A stretch of 64,000 nt of DNA from ZC4RG19 sp017577565 (GCA_047459075.1 VSCH01000007.1:24250-88249), one strand, 5' to 3'. Counted from the first letter of the stretch, positions 1 to 8,091 are shown. Translations and numbers: made by a program. Notes: generated by a model from the sequence alone, not told the origin.

Positions 1-159
1 GGCGGGGCGGTCGTCGTCGGCGTGCCCCTCGCGCAGCCCCTTCTTGAACTCCGCCTGGGCCTGCCCCATCGAACGGGCAAGCTTGGGGAGCTTGGAGCTG
101 CCGAACAGGACCAGCACCACGGCCAGGATGATGAGGAGCTCAGATGCGCCGAGGTTCAC
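1..159 (-). CDS. tatA: TatA twin-arginine translocase subunit (C-terminus cut by window edge)
   Basis: Reverse-strand translation from a GTG at 159 gives 53 residues. A short polar N-terminus is followed by one hydrophobic helix (about residues 7-20, ELLIILAVVLVLFG), then the hinge and amphipathic segment SSKLPKLARSMGQAQ, the hallmark of TatA/TatE. TatA oligomers form the membrane pore for folded Tat substrates; a lipoprotein with a Tat-like signal is encoded at 18264-20135. The remaining acidic tail lies beyond position 1. There is no Shine-Dalgarno sequence, but a TACAGT hexamer sits 7 nt before the GTG, so the mRNA may be leaderless. TatB is a less likely alternative because the residues after the helix fit TatA better. 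Confidence 0.9.
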   Translation of the reverse strand, partial: MNLGASELLIILAVVLVLFGSSKLPKLARSMGQAQAEFKKGLREGHADDDRPA

Positions 160-166
160 GCCGGCC

Positions 167-172
167 ACTGTA
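167..172 (-). promoter_or_regulatory. Candidate -10 box for leaderless tatA
   Basis: TACAGT on the minus strand, followed by 7 nt and then the GTG start at 159. It lies in the loop of an inverted repeat (CCGGCC 161-166 / GGCCGG 175-180) in the divergent gap between tatA and the formiminotransferase gene. Confidence 0.45.
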
Positions 173-211
173 ACGGCCGGCGCCCCTGGGTGCGCCCCCG
201 GAGCGTGACCC

Positions 212-1009
212 GTGCTCGAGTGCGTGGTGAACATCAGCGAGGGCGCCCGCCGCGCGGTCGTGGACGAGATCGCCGCCGCCGCCGGCAGGGAGCTGCTCGA
301 CGTCCACACCGACCCCCACCACAACCGGGCGGTGCTGACGCTGGTCGGCGAGGAGGCGCCGCGGCGGGTCGCCCGCGCCGCCGTCGAGCGCCTCGACCTG
401 CGGCGGCACCGCGGGGTCCACCCCCGCATCGGCGTCGTCGACGTCGTGCCGTTCGTGCCGCTCGGGGGGTCGACGATGGCCGACGCCGTGGCCGCCCGCG
501 ACCGGTTCGCCGCCTGGGTCGCGTCCGAGCTGGGCGTCCCGGCCTTCGCCTACGGCCCCGAGCGCTCGCTGCCCGAGGTCCGCCGGCGGGCGTTCCGTGA
601 CCTGACCCCCGACACCGGGCCGCCCGAGCCCCACCCGACGGCGGGGGCCGTCGCCGTCGGCGCCCGCGGCGTCCTGGTGGCGTGGAACCTCTGGCTGGCG
701 GAGCCCGACCTCGAGGCGGCCCGCCGGGTGGCGGCCCGGGTGCGGGGGCCGCACCTGCGGGCGCTCGGCCTGGCAGTGGGCCCGCGGGTGCAGGTGTCGA
801 TGAACCTGATCGCGCCCGAGGTGATCGGCCCGGCCGAGGCCTGGGACCTGGTCACCCGGCACGTGGCGGTCGCCGGCGCCGAGCTGGTCGGCCTGGTCCC
901 CGCCTGGCTCCTGGAGCGCACCGACCGGCGCCGGTGGGCCCAGCTCGACCTGGACCCGGAGCGGACGATCGAGGCCCGGCTGGCCCGGGCCGGCCTGGGC
1001 GGGCCGTGA
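212..1009 (+). CDS. Glutamate formiminotransferase (FTCD N-terminal-type domain)
   Basis: A 265-residue protein matching the formiminotransferase domain of FTCD, which transfers the formimino group of formiminoglutamate to tetrahydrofolate in histidine degradation. Family landmarks are the opening LECVVNISEG, the DPHHNRAVLTLVG segment (about 34-46) and GVHPRIGVVDVVPFVPL (68-84), in which His70 corresponds to the catalytic histidine of the mammalian enzyme. There is no cyclodeaminase domain, so it is a stand-alone transferase; standalone homologues may have a related folate role. The GTG at 212 directly precedes the conserved LECVVNISEG. No histidine-utilisation genes are nearby. Confidence 0.85.
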   Translation: MLECVVNISEGARRAVVDEIAAAAGRELLDVHTDPHHNRAVLTLVGEEAPRRVARAAVERLDLRRHRGVHPRIGVVDVVPFVPLGGSTMADAVAARDRFAAWVASELGVPAFAYGPERSLPEVRRRAFRDLTPDTGPPEPHPTAGAVAVGARGVLVAWNLWLAEPDLEAARRVAARVRGPHLRALGLAVGPRVQVSMNLIAPEVIGPAEAWDLVTRHVAVAGAELVGLVPAWLLERTDRRRWAQLDLDPERTIEARLARAGLGGP

Positions 1010-1018
1010 CCGGCGGCG

Positions 1019-1303
1019 TCAGGCGCTGGCCGTCGCCGCCGCGGCCTTCCGGGCCAGGGCCCGCTGGCGACGGATGCGCCGGCGCTCGCGCTCGCTCATG
1101 CCACCCCAGATGCCGAACTTCTCGGAGTTCTCGAGCGCGTACTCCAGGCACTGGGCGCGCACGACGCAGCCCCGGCAGACCTCCTTGGCCTCCCGCGTCG
1201 ACGCACCCCGCTCGGGGAAGAAGAGGTCGGGATCGACGCCCAGGCAGTTGGCGTAGTCCTGCCAGGAGCGGTCGTCGGGATCTGTGGCCACGGGGAGTTT
1301 CAT
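1019..1303 (-). CDS. WhiB-family iron-sulfur transcription regulator
   Basis: A 94-residue Wbl protein with the four cluster-binding cysteines C20, C43, C46 and C52 (C-x22-C-x2-C-x5-C), the G-I-W-G-G turn (64-68) and a basic C-terminal DNA-binding tail rich in Arg and Lys. The family binds a [4Fe-4S] cluster and partners with the primary sigma factor; it is restricted to Actinobacteria and their phages. The segment around PERGASTREAK resembles WhiB1/WhiB2-type proteins, so a cell division or development role is possible. The start at ATG 1303 is supported by the upstream GGAAGGGGG. The reading frame continues open further upstream without family similarity. It is divergent from the macro-domain gene. 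Confidence 0.93.
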   Translation of the reverse strand: MKLPVATDPDDRSWQDYANCLGVDPDLFFPERGASTREAKEVCRGCVVRAQCLEYALENSEKFGIWGGMSERERRRIRRQRALARKAAAATASA

Positions 1304-1375
1304 CTGGCCCCCTTCCCGCTTTCGTGTCGCCAATCGGACAGTGCAGCCAGCCGGCGGGGGTCCACCTGCGATGCC

Positions 1376-1390
1376 ACACGTGTAATTACA
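1376..1390. promoter_or_regulatory. Overlapping palindromes in the whiB/macro divergent region
   Basis: ACACGTGT (1376-1383) and TGTAATTACA (1381-1390) are each perfect palindromes and share three bases. This is an AT-rich island in a very GC-rich background, 73 nt upstream of the whiB start and 50 nt upstream of the macro-domain start. It could be an operator for a dimeric regulator or part of the whiB promoter. Confidence 0.45.
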
Positions 1391-1439
1391 TTGGTGGGAT
1401 TCTTTCGTACCCGCCGCAGATGTGCAAGAGGTCACCCGG

Positions 1440-1958
1440 GTGAACGCGCGCGCTCGCATCGAGGTCGTCACCGGCGACATCACGACCCTCGAGGTCGACG
1501 CGATCGTCAACGCGGCCAACCGCACGCTGCTCGGCGGGGGCGGCGTCGACGGCGCCATCCACCGCGCCGCCGGCCCCCGCCTGCTGGAGGAGTGCCGCAC
1601 GCTCGGCGGCTGCGACACCGGCGACGCCAAGGCGACCGGCGGCTACGACCTGCCCGCCCGCTGGGTCATCCACACGGTGGGGCCGGTGTGGCGGGGTGGC
1701 TCGCAGGGCGAGGCCGAGCTGCTCGCCTCCTGCTACCGCCGGTCGCTCGAGGTGGCCGACGAGCTCGGCGCCCGGTCGGTCGCCTTCCCGGCCATCTCCA
1801 CCGGCGCCTACGGCTTCCCCCGGACCGAGGCCGCGGCCATCGCCGTCGAGACGCTGGCCGGGCACCCGGCCCGGGTCGAGCGGCGCATCCTCGTCGCCTT
1901 CGACCGGGAGACGGCCGACCTCTACCACCGGCACCTCGAGCGCCTCGGCCGCCGCTGA
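1440..1958 (+). CDS. Macro-domain protein (ADP-ribose / O-acetyl-ADP-ribose hydrolase, MacroD type)
   Basis: A 172-residue single macro domain carrying every MacroD/YmdB signature in order: GDIT (12-15), VDAIVNAAN (19-27), LGGGGVDGAIH (31-41), the CDTGDAKATGGY segment (58-69), IHTVGP (77-82) and FPAISTGAYGFP (116-127). Such proteins remove ADP-ribose from acidic residues or deacetylate O-acetyl-ADP-ribose in the cytoplasm. GTG 1440 is preferred because AGAGG lies 8 nt upstream; a second GTG at 1422 would add six residues without similarity. No ADP-ribosyltransferase gene is nearby. Confidence 0.92.
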   Translation: MNARARIEVVTGDITTLEVDAIVNAANRTLLGGGGVDGAIHRAAGPRLLEECRTLGGCDTGDAKATGGYDLPARWVIHTVGPVWRGGSQGEAELLASCYRRSLEVADELGARSVAFPAISTGAYGFPRTEAAAIAVETLAGHPARVERRILVAFDRETADLYHRHLERLGRR

Positions 1959-2028
1959 GCCCCGCGGGCGCCGCCGCCCGGCGCGCCCCGCGGTGGCACC
2001 GCCCCGCGCCGCGCTACATCATGTCGGC

Positions 2029-2631
2029 GTGGCGCCGGGGGAGGGGTCGTCGACACGCCGGACCGCGCCGCCCGCGGTGGGCGCGACGCTGATCGCCGCC
2101 TCGATCGTCGTCCTGGTGATCGGCCTCAGCTGGCTCAACCGCGGCGGCGACGGGCGCGAGCGGCTCGCCGTGCCCGTGGTCGGCGGCGTGACGCCCCCGA
2201 CCGAGCCCGACGGCGACGTCGTCGACATCCCGCCCAGCCAGCCGGCCGTCCCCGTGTCGTTCGGCCAGGACGGCCGCATCGTGCGGCCCGAGCCCGACCG
2301 GGCCCGCATCGTCGACGAGGAGGGCAACGAGGTCATCGTCGCCCTGCCGCCCGGCACGACCGTCGACACCGTGACCGGCCGCATCGTCCCCCGCTCCCCC
2401 GACGGCGGGACGACGACCTCGCCGACCCGGGGCACCTCGACGTCGACCGGCGGCGGCAGCAGCTCGACCCGCCCGACCGACGGCGACACGACGACGTCGA
2501 CGACGAGGGACACGACGACCGCGCCGCCCGGCTCGTCGTCCACGACCGAGCAGCCGACGACCACCGAGCAGCCGACGACGACCGAGCCCGAGCCCCCGCC
2601 CTCCACGGACGGCGACACCACCGTCCCCTGA
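2029..2631 (+). CDS. Membrane-anchored Thr/Ser/Pro-rich surface protein, function unknown
   Basis: A 200-residue protein with one N-terminal transmembrane segment (about 13-33), a short linker region with a VDEEGNEVIVALPPGTTVDT stretch (about 96-115), and a low-complexity tail dominated by Thr, Ser and Pro (about 130-200). The layout suggests a single-pass protein with an extracytoplasmic mucin-like stalk, possibly O-glycosylated. The chosen GTG start places the membrane segment at the usual N-in position. A weak CATCAT hexamer ends 6 nt before it and there is no ribosome binding site. No homologue family was recognised. It converges on the VWA gene. Confidence 0.6.
   Translation: MAPGEGSSTRRTAPPAVGATLIAASIVVLVIGLSWLNRGGDGRERLAVPVVGGVTPPTEPDGDVVDIPPSQPAVPVSFGQDGRIVRPEPDRARIVDEEGNEVIVALPPGTTVDTVTGRIVPRSPDGGTTTSPTRGTSTSTGGGSSSTRPTDGDTTTSTTRDTTTAPPGSSSTTEQPTTTEQPTTTEPEPPPSTDGDTTVP
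2545..2586. repeat. 18-nt tandem repeat encoding TEQPTT units
   Basis: Two near-identical 18-nt copies (2545-2562 and 2563-2580, differing at the last base) plus a 6-nt partial third. They encode the repeated Thr-Glu-Gln-Pro-Thr-Thr units in the stalk of the preceding gene, a place where length could vary by slippage. Confidence 0.75.
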
Positions 2632-2656
2632 CCGCCCCGCCGCCGGGGTGCCGTGC

Positions 2657-4678
2657 TCAGGCCGTGCGGCGGCCGCCCGAGCGGCGCATCGCCCGCTTCT
2701 GCTCGATGAAGTCGACGAGCACGTAGTCGCCCAGCGTCTCGGGCGAGGTGAAGAAGGCGCGGCCCTTGTTCAGGCGGGTGAGCTTCTCGACGAAGGCCCG
2801 CAGGTGCCCGCTGGGGTCGAGCATGAACGTGTTGATGCGGATGCCCTCGCGGGTGCAGCGCACGACCTCGCGCAGCGTGGCGTCCACCGTCTCCCGCACC
2901 GGCGGGTAGGAGAAGAACGGCTCCGGCATGCCCGGCTCGAAGTGGGCCGTCGGCTCGCCGTCGGTGATCATGATGATCTGCTTCGTCCCCGGCTGGCGGG
3001 ACAGCAGGCGGCGGGCGATCTGGAAGCCGTGCTGCATGTTCGTGCCGTAGACGAAGTCCCACGAGACCTCGGGCAGGTCCTGGGGGCGGATCTCCCGGGC
3101 CACCTCGCTGAAGCCCACCAGGCCCAGGTAGTCCCGCGGGAACTGCGTCGAGATCAGCGCGTGCAGCGCCATCGCCACCTTCTTGGCGGCGAGGAAGTTG
3201 TCGCGCATCGGCATCGACAGCGACAGGTCGAGCATGAGCACGGTCGACGACCGCACGAGATGCTCGGTGCGCTCGACCTCGAAGTCGTCGGGGTGCAGGC
3301 GCACGGGGGTGCCGCCCCCCGTGCGGGCGACCGCGTTGCGGACCGTGCGCTCGATGTGCAGGTTGAACGGGTCGCCCCACTCGTAGGGCTTCGTGTCGTG
3401 GTCGCGCTCGTGCCCGGCGCCGGTGCGCTCGATCTGGTGGCGGCCCAGCTTGTCCCGGGCCAGCTTCTCGAACAGGTCGTTGAGCGCGTTGTGGCCGATC
3501 CGGCGCAGGCCCTTGGGCGTCAGCTCGAGCCGCCCCTCCCGCTGGTCGATGAGGCCCGCGTCCTGCAGCAGCTTCGTCAGGCGGCCCAGCTCCTCGAGGC
3601 TGCGGGCGGCGTCGTCGCCGAGCAGCTCGCGGGCCCGATCGACGTCGACCTCGGCCAGCGCCCCGGGGTTGGCCGCGCCCCGCAGCAGCTGCTCGAGGCG
3701 GTCGAGGTCGCCCAGCTCCTCCAGCGTCGAGACGGCCTGGGCCATGCCCACCGGGTCCTGGCCCTGGAAGTCGTAGGAGCGGTCCCACCCCATCTGGGGG
3801 AACAGCTGCTGCAGGTGGCTGCCGAGCTGGTCGACCTGCCAGCGCAGGTCCATGTCCTCGAGCAGCTGCTCGGCCAGGGACTGGATCTGCGCCCGCTGCT
3901 CGGGCGTCATCGACGCCAGCATCGCCTGCATGGCGGCCATGCGCCGGGCCAGCACCTCGAGCAGCTCGTCGAGGTCCTGCGGGTCCTCGGGGAAGAAGTC
4001 GCCGTAGCGCTCCATGAACCCCTCGAAGTCGGGCTCCTCGCCCCGGGCCCGCTGGTCGAGCATCCGGTTGAGCTCGGCCAGCATGTCCTTCATGCGGGCC
4101 ATGTCCTCGGGGGTGAGCGACTGGACGGCGCCGGTCATCCGGCTGACGTAGCTGTCGAGGACCTGCTGGCGCAGCCGCTCGACCAGCTCCTCGAACCGCT
4201 GCTGGGCCGCCGCCGAGGCGAAGTCGTAGCCCTGCAGCTCGCGCACCATGCCGGCGAGGTCGGGCGGGAGCATCTCCAGCCGCATGTTGCGCTCGTCCGC
4301 CGCGCCCCGGGCGGTCTCGATCCGGCGGGGGTCGCCGCTCTGCTCGGCCTCCCGCACCTGGCGGTCGATCTCGTCCCGCTCCATCTGCACGACCTCGCGC
4401 AGCTGCTCGGCGATCTCGTCGTAGACGCCGCCGAGGTCGAAGCGCTCGAGCCGCTCCTGCCGCTCGCGCCGCAGGCGTTCCAGCAGCTCGCGCACCCCCT
4501 CGATGCGCTGGCCCTGGCGGTCGCGGAACCCCTGCTGGAGCATCCGCCGGAGGGCGGCGTGGAGGTCGCCGTGGTAGAGCAGGTCGTCGGTGATCTGCTC
4601 GAGCACCGCGTCCGCGTCGAGGTCGAAGCCGACCTGGGTGCCGTCCCAGCGGCTGTAGCGGAACCGGGGCGTGACCAT
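2657..4678 (-). CDS. VWA-domain protein, likely partner of the MoxR/Mg-chelatase-like ATPase
   Basis: A 673-residue protein with no signal peptide or membrane segment. The N-terminal two thirds is charged and helical (Glu, Arg, Gln, Leu rich). The C-terminal part is a von Willebrand A domain with the metal-binding DLSLS motif at 484-488 and a later MITDGEPTAH segment. Arrangement and partner resemble the BchD/CobT and MoxR-VWA families, in which an AAA+ motor and a VWA protein remodel or metallate a target. The AAA+ candidate is at 6624-8036 on the same strand, with two plus-strand genes between. A TACCGT hexamer ends 8 nt before ATG 4678 and there is no well-placed ribosome binding site, so a leaderless mRNA is possible. 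Confidence 0.85.
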   Translation of the reverse strand: MVTPRFRYSRWDGTQVGFDLDADAVLEQITDDLLYHGDLHAALRRMLQQGFRDRQGQRIEGVRELLERLRRERQERLERFDLGGVYDEIAEQLREVVQMERDEIDRQVREAEQSGDPRRIETARGAADERNMRLEMLPPDLAGMVRELQGYDFASAAAQQRFEELVERLRQQVLDSYVSRMTGAVQSLTPEDMARMKDMLAELNRMLDQRARGEEPDFEGFMERYGDFFPEDPQDLDELLEVLARRMAAMQAMLASMTPEQRAQIQSLAEQLLEDMDLRWQVDQLGSHLQQLFPQMGWDRSYDFQGQDPVGMAQAVSTLEELGDLDRLEQLLRGAANPGALAEVDVDRARELLGDDAARSLEELGRLTKLLQDAGLIDQREGRLELTPKGLRRIGHNALNDLFEKLARDKLGRHQIERTGAGHERDHDTKPYEWGDPFNLHIERTVRNAVARTGGGTPVRLHPDDFEVERTEHLVRSSTVLMLDLSLSMPMRDNFLAAKKVAMALHALISTQFPRDYLGLVGFSEVAREIRPQDLPEVSWDFVYGTNMQHGFQIARRLLSRQPGTKQIIMITDGEPTAHFEPGMPEPFFSYPPVRETVDATLREVVRCTREGIRINTFMLDPSGHLRAFVEKLTRLNKGRAFFTSPETLGDYVLVDFIEQKRAMRRSGGRRTA

Positions 4679-4686
4679 CCCTCGCC

Positions 4687-4692
4687 ACGGTA
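4687..4692 (-). promoter_or_regulatory. Candidate -10 box for the VWA gene (leaderless)
   Basis: TACCGT on the minus strand with 8 nt to ATG 4678. A purine run (GAGGG) directly abuts the ATG, too close to work as a normal ribosome binding site. Confidence 0.4.
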
Positions 4693-4790
4693 TCCCGCCC
4701 CGGCGGCTCTCGGACGGGGAGCACGACCGGACGCCGATCGGCGGCGGGCACGCCGGAATGTCCGCGGGGGCGGCGCCGTTGCACCCCGCG

Positions 4791-5492
4791 ATGCGCGTCG
4801 AGGTCTGGTCAGACGTCGTGTGCCCGTGGTGCTACGTCGGCACCCGGCGCTTCGAGCAGGCGGTCGAGCGGTTCCGGGACGACGGCGGCGGGGACGTCGA
4901 GCTCGTCCACCGCGCCTTCGAGCTCGACCCCCACGTGCCGCCCGAGGGCACCGACCTCGCCGAGCACCTGGCCCGGAAGCTCGGCGGGCGGGAGCGGGTG
5001 GCGGCCGCCCACCGCCGGCTCGCCCACATCGGCGCCGAGGTCGGCATCGAGTTCCGCTGGGAGGGCAAGCGCCGGGTCAACACCTTCGACGCCCACCGCT
5101 TGGGCGCCTGGGCGCTCGAGGTCGCCGGGCCCGAGGTCCAGGCCGCGCTGCACCAGGCCCTGTTCCGCGCCTACTTCACCGACGGCGCGGACGTCGCCGA
5201 CCACGGGGTGCTCGCCGGGCTGGCCGCCGAGGTCGGCCTCGACCGCGACCGGGCGGCCGAGGCGCTGGCCACCGGGGCCGGCGCCGACGCCGTGCGCGCC
5301 GACGAGCAGCGGGCCCGCGAGGCGGGGATCCACGCCGTGCCGACCTTCGTCGTCGAGGGGCGGTGGACGATCCCCGGCGCCCAGGACGTCGAGACCTTCC
5401 TGGCTGTGCTGCGCCGGGCGCGCGAGCGGCTCGTCGCCGCCCCGGCCCCGGAGGACGACGACGGGTGTGCGGACGGCGCCTGCACGGCGTAG
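4791..5492 (+). CDS. FrnE-like DsbA-family thiol oxidoreductase
   Basis: A 233-residue cytoplasmic thioredoxin-fold protein of the DsbA/FrnE group. It starts with a beta strand and the active-site motif C-P-W-C (11-14), has the helical insertion typical of 2-hydroxychromene-2-carboxylate isomerase/FrnE relatives, and carries the cis-proline segment AVPTFV late in the domain. No signal peptide is seen, so it likely acts on cytoplasmic dithiols, disulfides or glutathione/mycothiol-type substrates. The tail ends with two more cysteines (DGCADGACTA), as in several FrnE proteins. An upstream in-frame ATG at 4758 would add 11 residues; ATG 4791 begins at the conserved fold. It is followed closely by the GH1-like gene. 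Confidence 0.85.
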   Translation: MRVEVWSDVVCPWCYVGTRRFEQAVERFRDDGGGDVELVHRAFELDPHVPPEGTDLAEHLARKLGGRERVAAAHRRLAHIGAEVGIEFRWEGKRRVNTFDAHRLGAWALEVAGPEVQAALHQALFRAYFTDGADVADHGVLAGLAAEVGLDRDRAAEALATGAGADAVRADEQRAREAGIHAVPTFVVEGRWTIPGAQDVETFLAVLRRARERLVAAPAPEDDDGCADGACTA

Positions 5493-5502
5493 GACGCAGG
5501 GG

Positions 5503-6642
5503 ATGGCGCGCACCGGCACCGATCCCGACACGACGACCGGACGCCCCTGGTGGGGGACCGCGGCGGCGGCCACCCAGTGCGAGGGCGCGGCGCCCCGCTC
5601 GGACTGGGCGCGGTGGGAGGCCGAGGGCCGCGTCCCCGCCTCCGGGGACGGCAACGGCTTCCGCACCCGCTTCGAGGACGACCTCGCCCTCCTCGCCGGC
5701 CACGGGCTCCGCCACCACCGCCTGACCGTCGAGTGGGCCCGGCTCGAGCCCCACCCCGGCCGCTGGCACGAGGACGAGGTCACCCACCTGCGCCGGGTCC
5801 TCACCGCCGCCCGCGACGCCGGCGTCGAGGTCTGGGTGTGCCTGCTGCACGGCACCGCCCCCGGCTGGTTCACCGACGACGAGCGGGGGTGGCTCGACGA
5901 CCGGGCCGTGCTGCGGTGGGCCCGCCACGTCGACCGGGTGGCCGAGGCGATCGGCGACCTGGTCGCCGGCTGGGTGCCGATCCACGAGCCCGAGCTGACC
6001 GCCCGCCTCGGCTACGGCGAGGGGCTGTTCCCGCCGGGCCGGCGCGACGAGGACGACGAGCGCACGGCCCGCACCGCCCTGCTGGCCGCCGAGGCCGAGG
6101 CGGCCCGGCTGCTCCGCAGCGGTCCGGCACCGGTGGCCGTCACCGCCCGCCCCGGCGTCGAGCGCCACGGCGACGACCTGCTCGTCGTCGCCGCGCCCGT
6201 CGACGAGCTCGCCCGGGCGCTGGAGCGGGCGGCCGAGGTCGCCGAGGACGCCCGGTTCCTCGTCCTGACCGGCGACCCGGCGGCCGGGGAGGCGGCCGGC
6301 GCCCCGCCCGGGGCGGAGAGGGACGGGGCCGGCCCCGGCGAGGAGCAGGTCGAGGAGGAGGACGAGGAGGGAGAGGGCGCGCGGCCCGAGGCCGAGGAGC
6401 GGCGCGCCGAGCGGCTGCAGCGGGCCGTCGAGGCCGTCGACGACGCGGTCGCCGGTGGCCTGCGCGTCGTCGGCGCCTGGCACCAGCCGGCGATCGACGG
6501 CTACGAGTGGCACCGCGGCTTCGCCGCCAGGCTCGGGCTGTTCGACCGCGACCGCGAGCCCCGCCCGGCGCTGGAGGTGCTGCCGGTGGAGCGGGGGTCG
6601 CCGGCGACGAGCGGCTCGGCCGGTCAGGACCGGGACCGGTAG
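5503..6642 (+). CDS. GH1-like (beta-glucosidase family) protein lacking catalytic residues
   Basis: A 379-residue TIM-barrel remnant of glycoside hydrolase family 1. Recognisable are the opening WWGTAAAATQCEGA (16-29), HRLTVEWARLEPHPG (72-86), WVPIHEPE (157-164) where GH1 has W-T-x-N-E-P, and the end DGYEWHRGFAARLGLFD. The usual nucleophile motif T-E-N-G is absent: the aligned stretch reads VLTGDPA. An acidic low-complexity insertion (EEQVEEEDEEGEGARPEAEE) follows. The Asn before the acid/base Glu is His and the nucleophile Glu is missing, so normal retaining hydrolysis is unlikely. At about 380 residues it is also short for GH1 (usually 440-480). Its 3' end overlaps the MoxR gene by 19 nt, tail to tail. 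Confidence 0.72.
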   Translation: MARTGTDPDTTTGRPWWGTAAAATQCEGAAPRSDWARWEAEGRVPASGDGNGFRTRFEDDLALLAGHGLRHHRLTVEWARLEPHPGRWHEDEVTHLRRVLTAARDAGVEVWVCLLHGTAPGWFTDDERGWLDDRAVLRWARHVDRVAEAIGDLVAGWVPIHEPELTARLGYGEGLFPPGRRDEDDERTARTALLAAEAEAARLLRSGPAPVAVTARPGVERHGDDLLVVAAPVDELARALERAAEVAEDARFLVLTGDPAAGEAAGAPPGAERDGAGPGEEQVEEEDEEGEGARPEAEERRAERLQRAVEAVDDAVAGGLRVVGAWHQPAIDGYEWHRGFAARLGLFDRDREPRPALEVLPVERGSPATSGSAGQDRDR

Positions 6643-8036
6643 GTCGCCCGGCCGTCGACCGCGTCCTTGTTGAGGCGCTTGCTCAGGTGCAGGCCCTCGA
6701 GGACCAGCTCGACGGCGCTGGCCACCGCCGCCGGGCTCTCGTCCCCGTCGCACAGCGGGCGGACGACGTCCCGCAGCTCCGGCACCTCCTCGACGAGGCG
6801 GGCCAGCTCGGGCGAGGTGACGTCCTCGCCGGTGTGCACGACCCGCCCGTCGTCGAAGGCGGCGACGACCGGGCGGAGGGCGCCGAGGTCGACGGCCTCC
6901 TTGAACACGGTGAGCACCGCCGAGCGCAGCAGGTGCTCGGCGATCTGCTCCTCGCGGCCGTCGTCGAGCGCCTCGATCTCGACCTTGCCCATCGTCGAGG
7001 CGGTGAGCGCCTCGAGGTCGGACACCCGGGGGCTGACGTCGCGCTCGCCGTGGCGCAGGGCCCGGCGGATGGCGTTGGCCACCATGACCTCGTGGTTGGC
7101 CACGGTCAGCCGCACCGACACCCCCGAGCGCTGGTTGATGTGCGGGCTCTCGCGGGCCAGCTGGCTGAGCGTGGCCACGATGCGGGTCATGTGGTCGGGC
7201 ACGGTGACCCGCACGCCCTCGACGTCGAACGGGCGGGACTCCTGGAGGGCGATCGCCACCTCGGTGTCGACGTCGAGCGGGTAGTGGGTGCGGATCTGGC
7301 TGCCGAAGCGGTCCTTCAGCGGGGTGATGATCCGGCCCCGGTTCGTGTAGTCCTCGGGGTTGGCCGAGGCGACGAGCAGCACGTCGAGGGGCAGGCGGAT
7401 CTTGTAGCCCCGCACCTGGACGTCGCGCTCCTCGAGCACGTTGAGCAGGCCGACCTGGATGCGCTCGGCGAGGTCGGGCAGCTCGTTGATGGCGAAGATC
7501 CCCCGGTTCGTCCGGGGCACGAGGCCGTAGTGGATGGTCAGCTCGTCGGACAGGTAGCGGCCCTCGGCCACCCGGATGGGGTCGACCTCGCCGATGAGGT
7601 CGGCGATCGAGGTGTCCGGCGTGGCCAGCTTCTCGCCGAACCGCTGCTCGCGGTGGACCCAGGCGATGGGCGTGTCGTCCCCCTCGGCGGCCACGAGGTC
7701 GCGGGCGTAGCGCGACACCGGGTTGAAGGGGTCGTCGTTGATCTCGCTGCCGGCGACGATCGGCATCCACTCGTCGAGCAGGCCGACGAGGGCGCGGATC
7801 ATGCGGGTCTTCGCCTGCCCCCGCTCGCCCAGGAAGATGATGTCGTGCCCGGCGAGCAGGGCGTTCTCGAGCTGGGGCAGGACCGTGTCCTCGTAGCCGA
7901 GCACCGACGGGATGAGCTGCTCCCCGGCGGCGATGCGGGCGACGGCGTTGCGGCGGATCTCCTCCTTCACCGGGACGGAGGTCCAGCCCGAGGCCCGGAG
8001 CTCGCCCAGGGTGGCAGGCCGTGGTGCGTCCGACAT
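6624..8036 (-). CDS. MoxR / Mg-chelatase-subunit-I-like AAA+ ATPase
   Basis: A 470-residue cytoplasmic AAA+ protein. The Walker A variant is GERGQAKTR (70-78), the Walker B region is GIFAINEL (179-186, with Asn where ChlI/BchI usually has Asp), and a sensor-like segment LLVASANPEDYTNRG follows. It resembles the BchI-like ATPases that act on VWA-domain partners, and the VWA protein at 2657-4678 is the obvious candidate. ATG 8036 is chosen over an in-frame TTG at 8045 because a TAGGTT hexamer lies 7 nt upstream of the ATG, suggesting a leaderless transcript beginning there. The target of the pair is unknown. Confidence 0.88.
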   Translation of the reverse strand: MSDAPRPATLGELRASGWTSVPVKEEIRRNAVARIAAGEQLIPSVLGYEDTVLPQLENALLAGHDIIFLGERGQAKTRMIRALVGLLDEWMPIVAGSEINDDPFNPVSRYARDLVAAEGDDTPIAWVHREQRFGEKLATPDTSIADLIGEVDPIRVAEGRYLSDELTIHYGLVPRTNRGIFAINELPDLAERIQVGLLNVLEERDVQVRGYKIRLPLDVLLVASANPEDYTNRGRIITPLKDRFGSQIRTHYPLDVDTEVAIALQESRPFDVEGVRVTVPDHMTRIVATLSQLARESPHINQRSGVSVRLTVANHEVMVANAIRRALRHGERDVSPRVSDLEALTASTMGKVEIEALDDGREEQIAEHLLRSAVLTVFKEAVDLGALRPVVAAFDDGRVVHTGEDVTSPELARLVEEVPELRDVVRPLCDGDESPAAVASAVELVLEGLHLSKRLNKDAVDGRATYRSRS

Positions 8037-8043
8037 GCGCGCC

Positions 8044-8049
8044 AACCTA
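8044..8049 (-). promoter_or_regulatory. Candidate -10 box for the MoxR-like gene (leaderless)
   Basis: TAGGTT on the minus strand, 7 nt before ATG 8036; it overlaps the alternative TTG start and so argues against it. Confidence 0.45.
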
Positions 8050-8091
8050 CCGGACCCCTGCCGCGACGCGTGCCCCCGCCCGGGGCGGCAC

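Noticed and set aside
2401..2631. Repeat-rich DNA as a mobile or CRISPR-like repeat
   Set aside because: Explained by Thr/Ser/Pro low-complexity coding in the stalk protein.
2648..5725. Long plus-strand open frame across the VWA gene
   Set aside because: Leu/His/Val-rich antisense shadow of the VWA gene, running out of frame into the FrnE-like gene.
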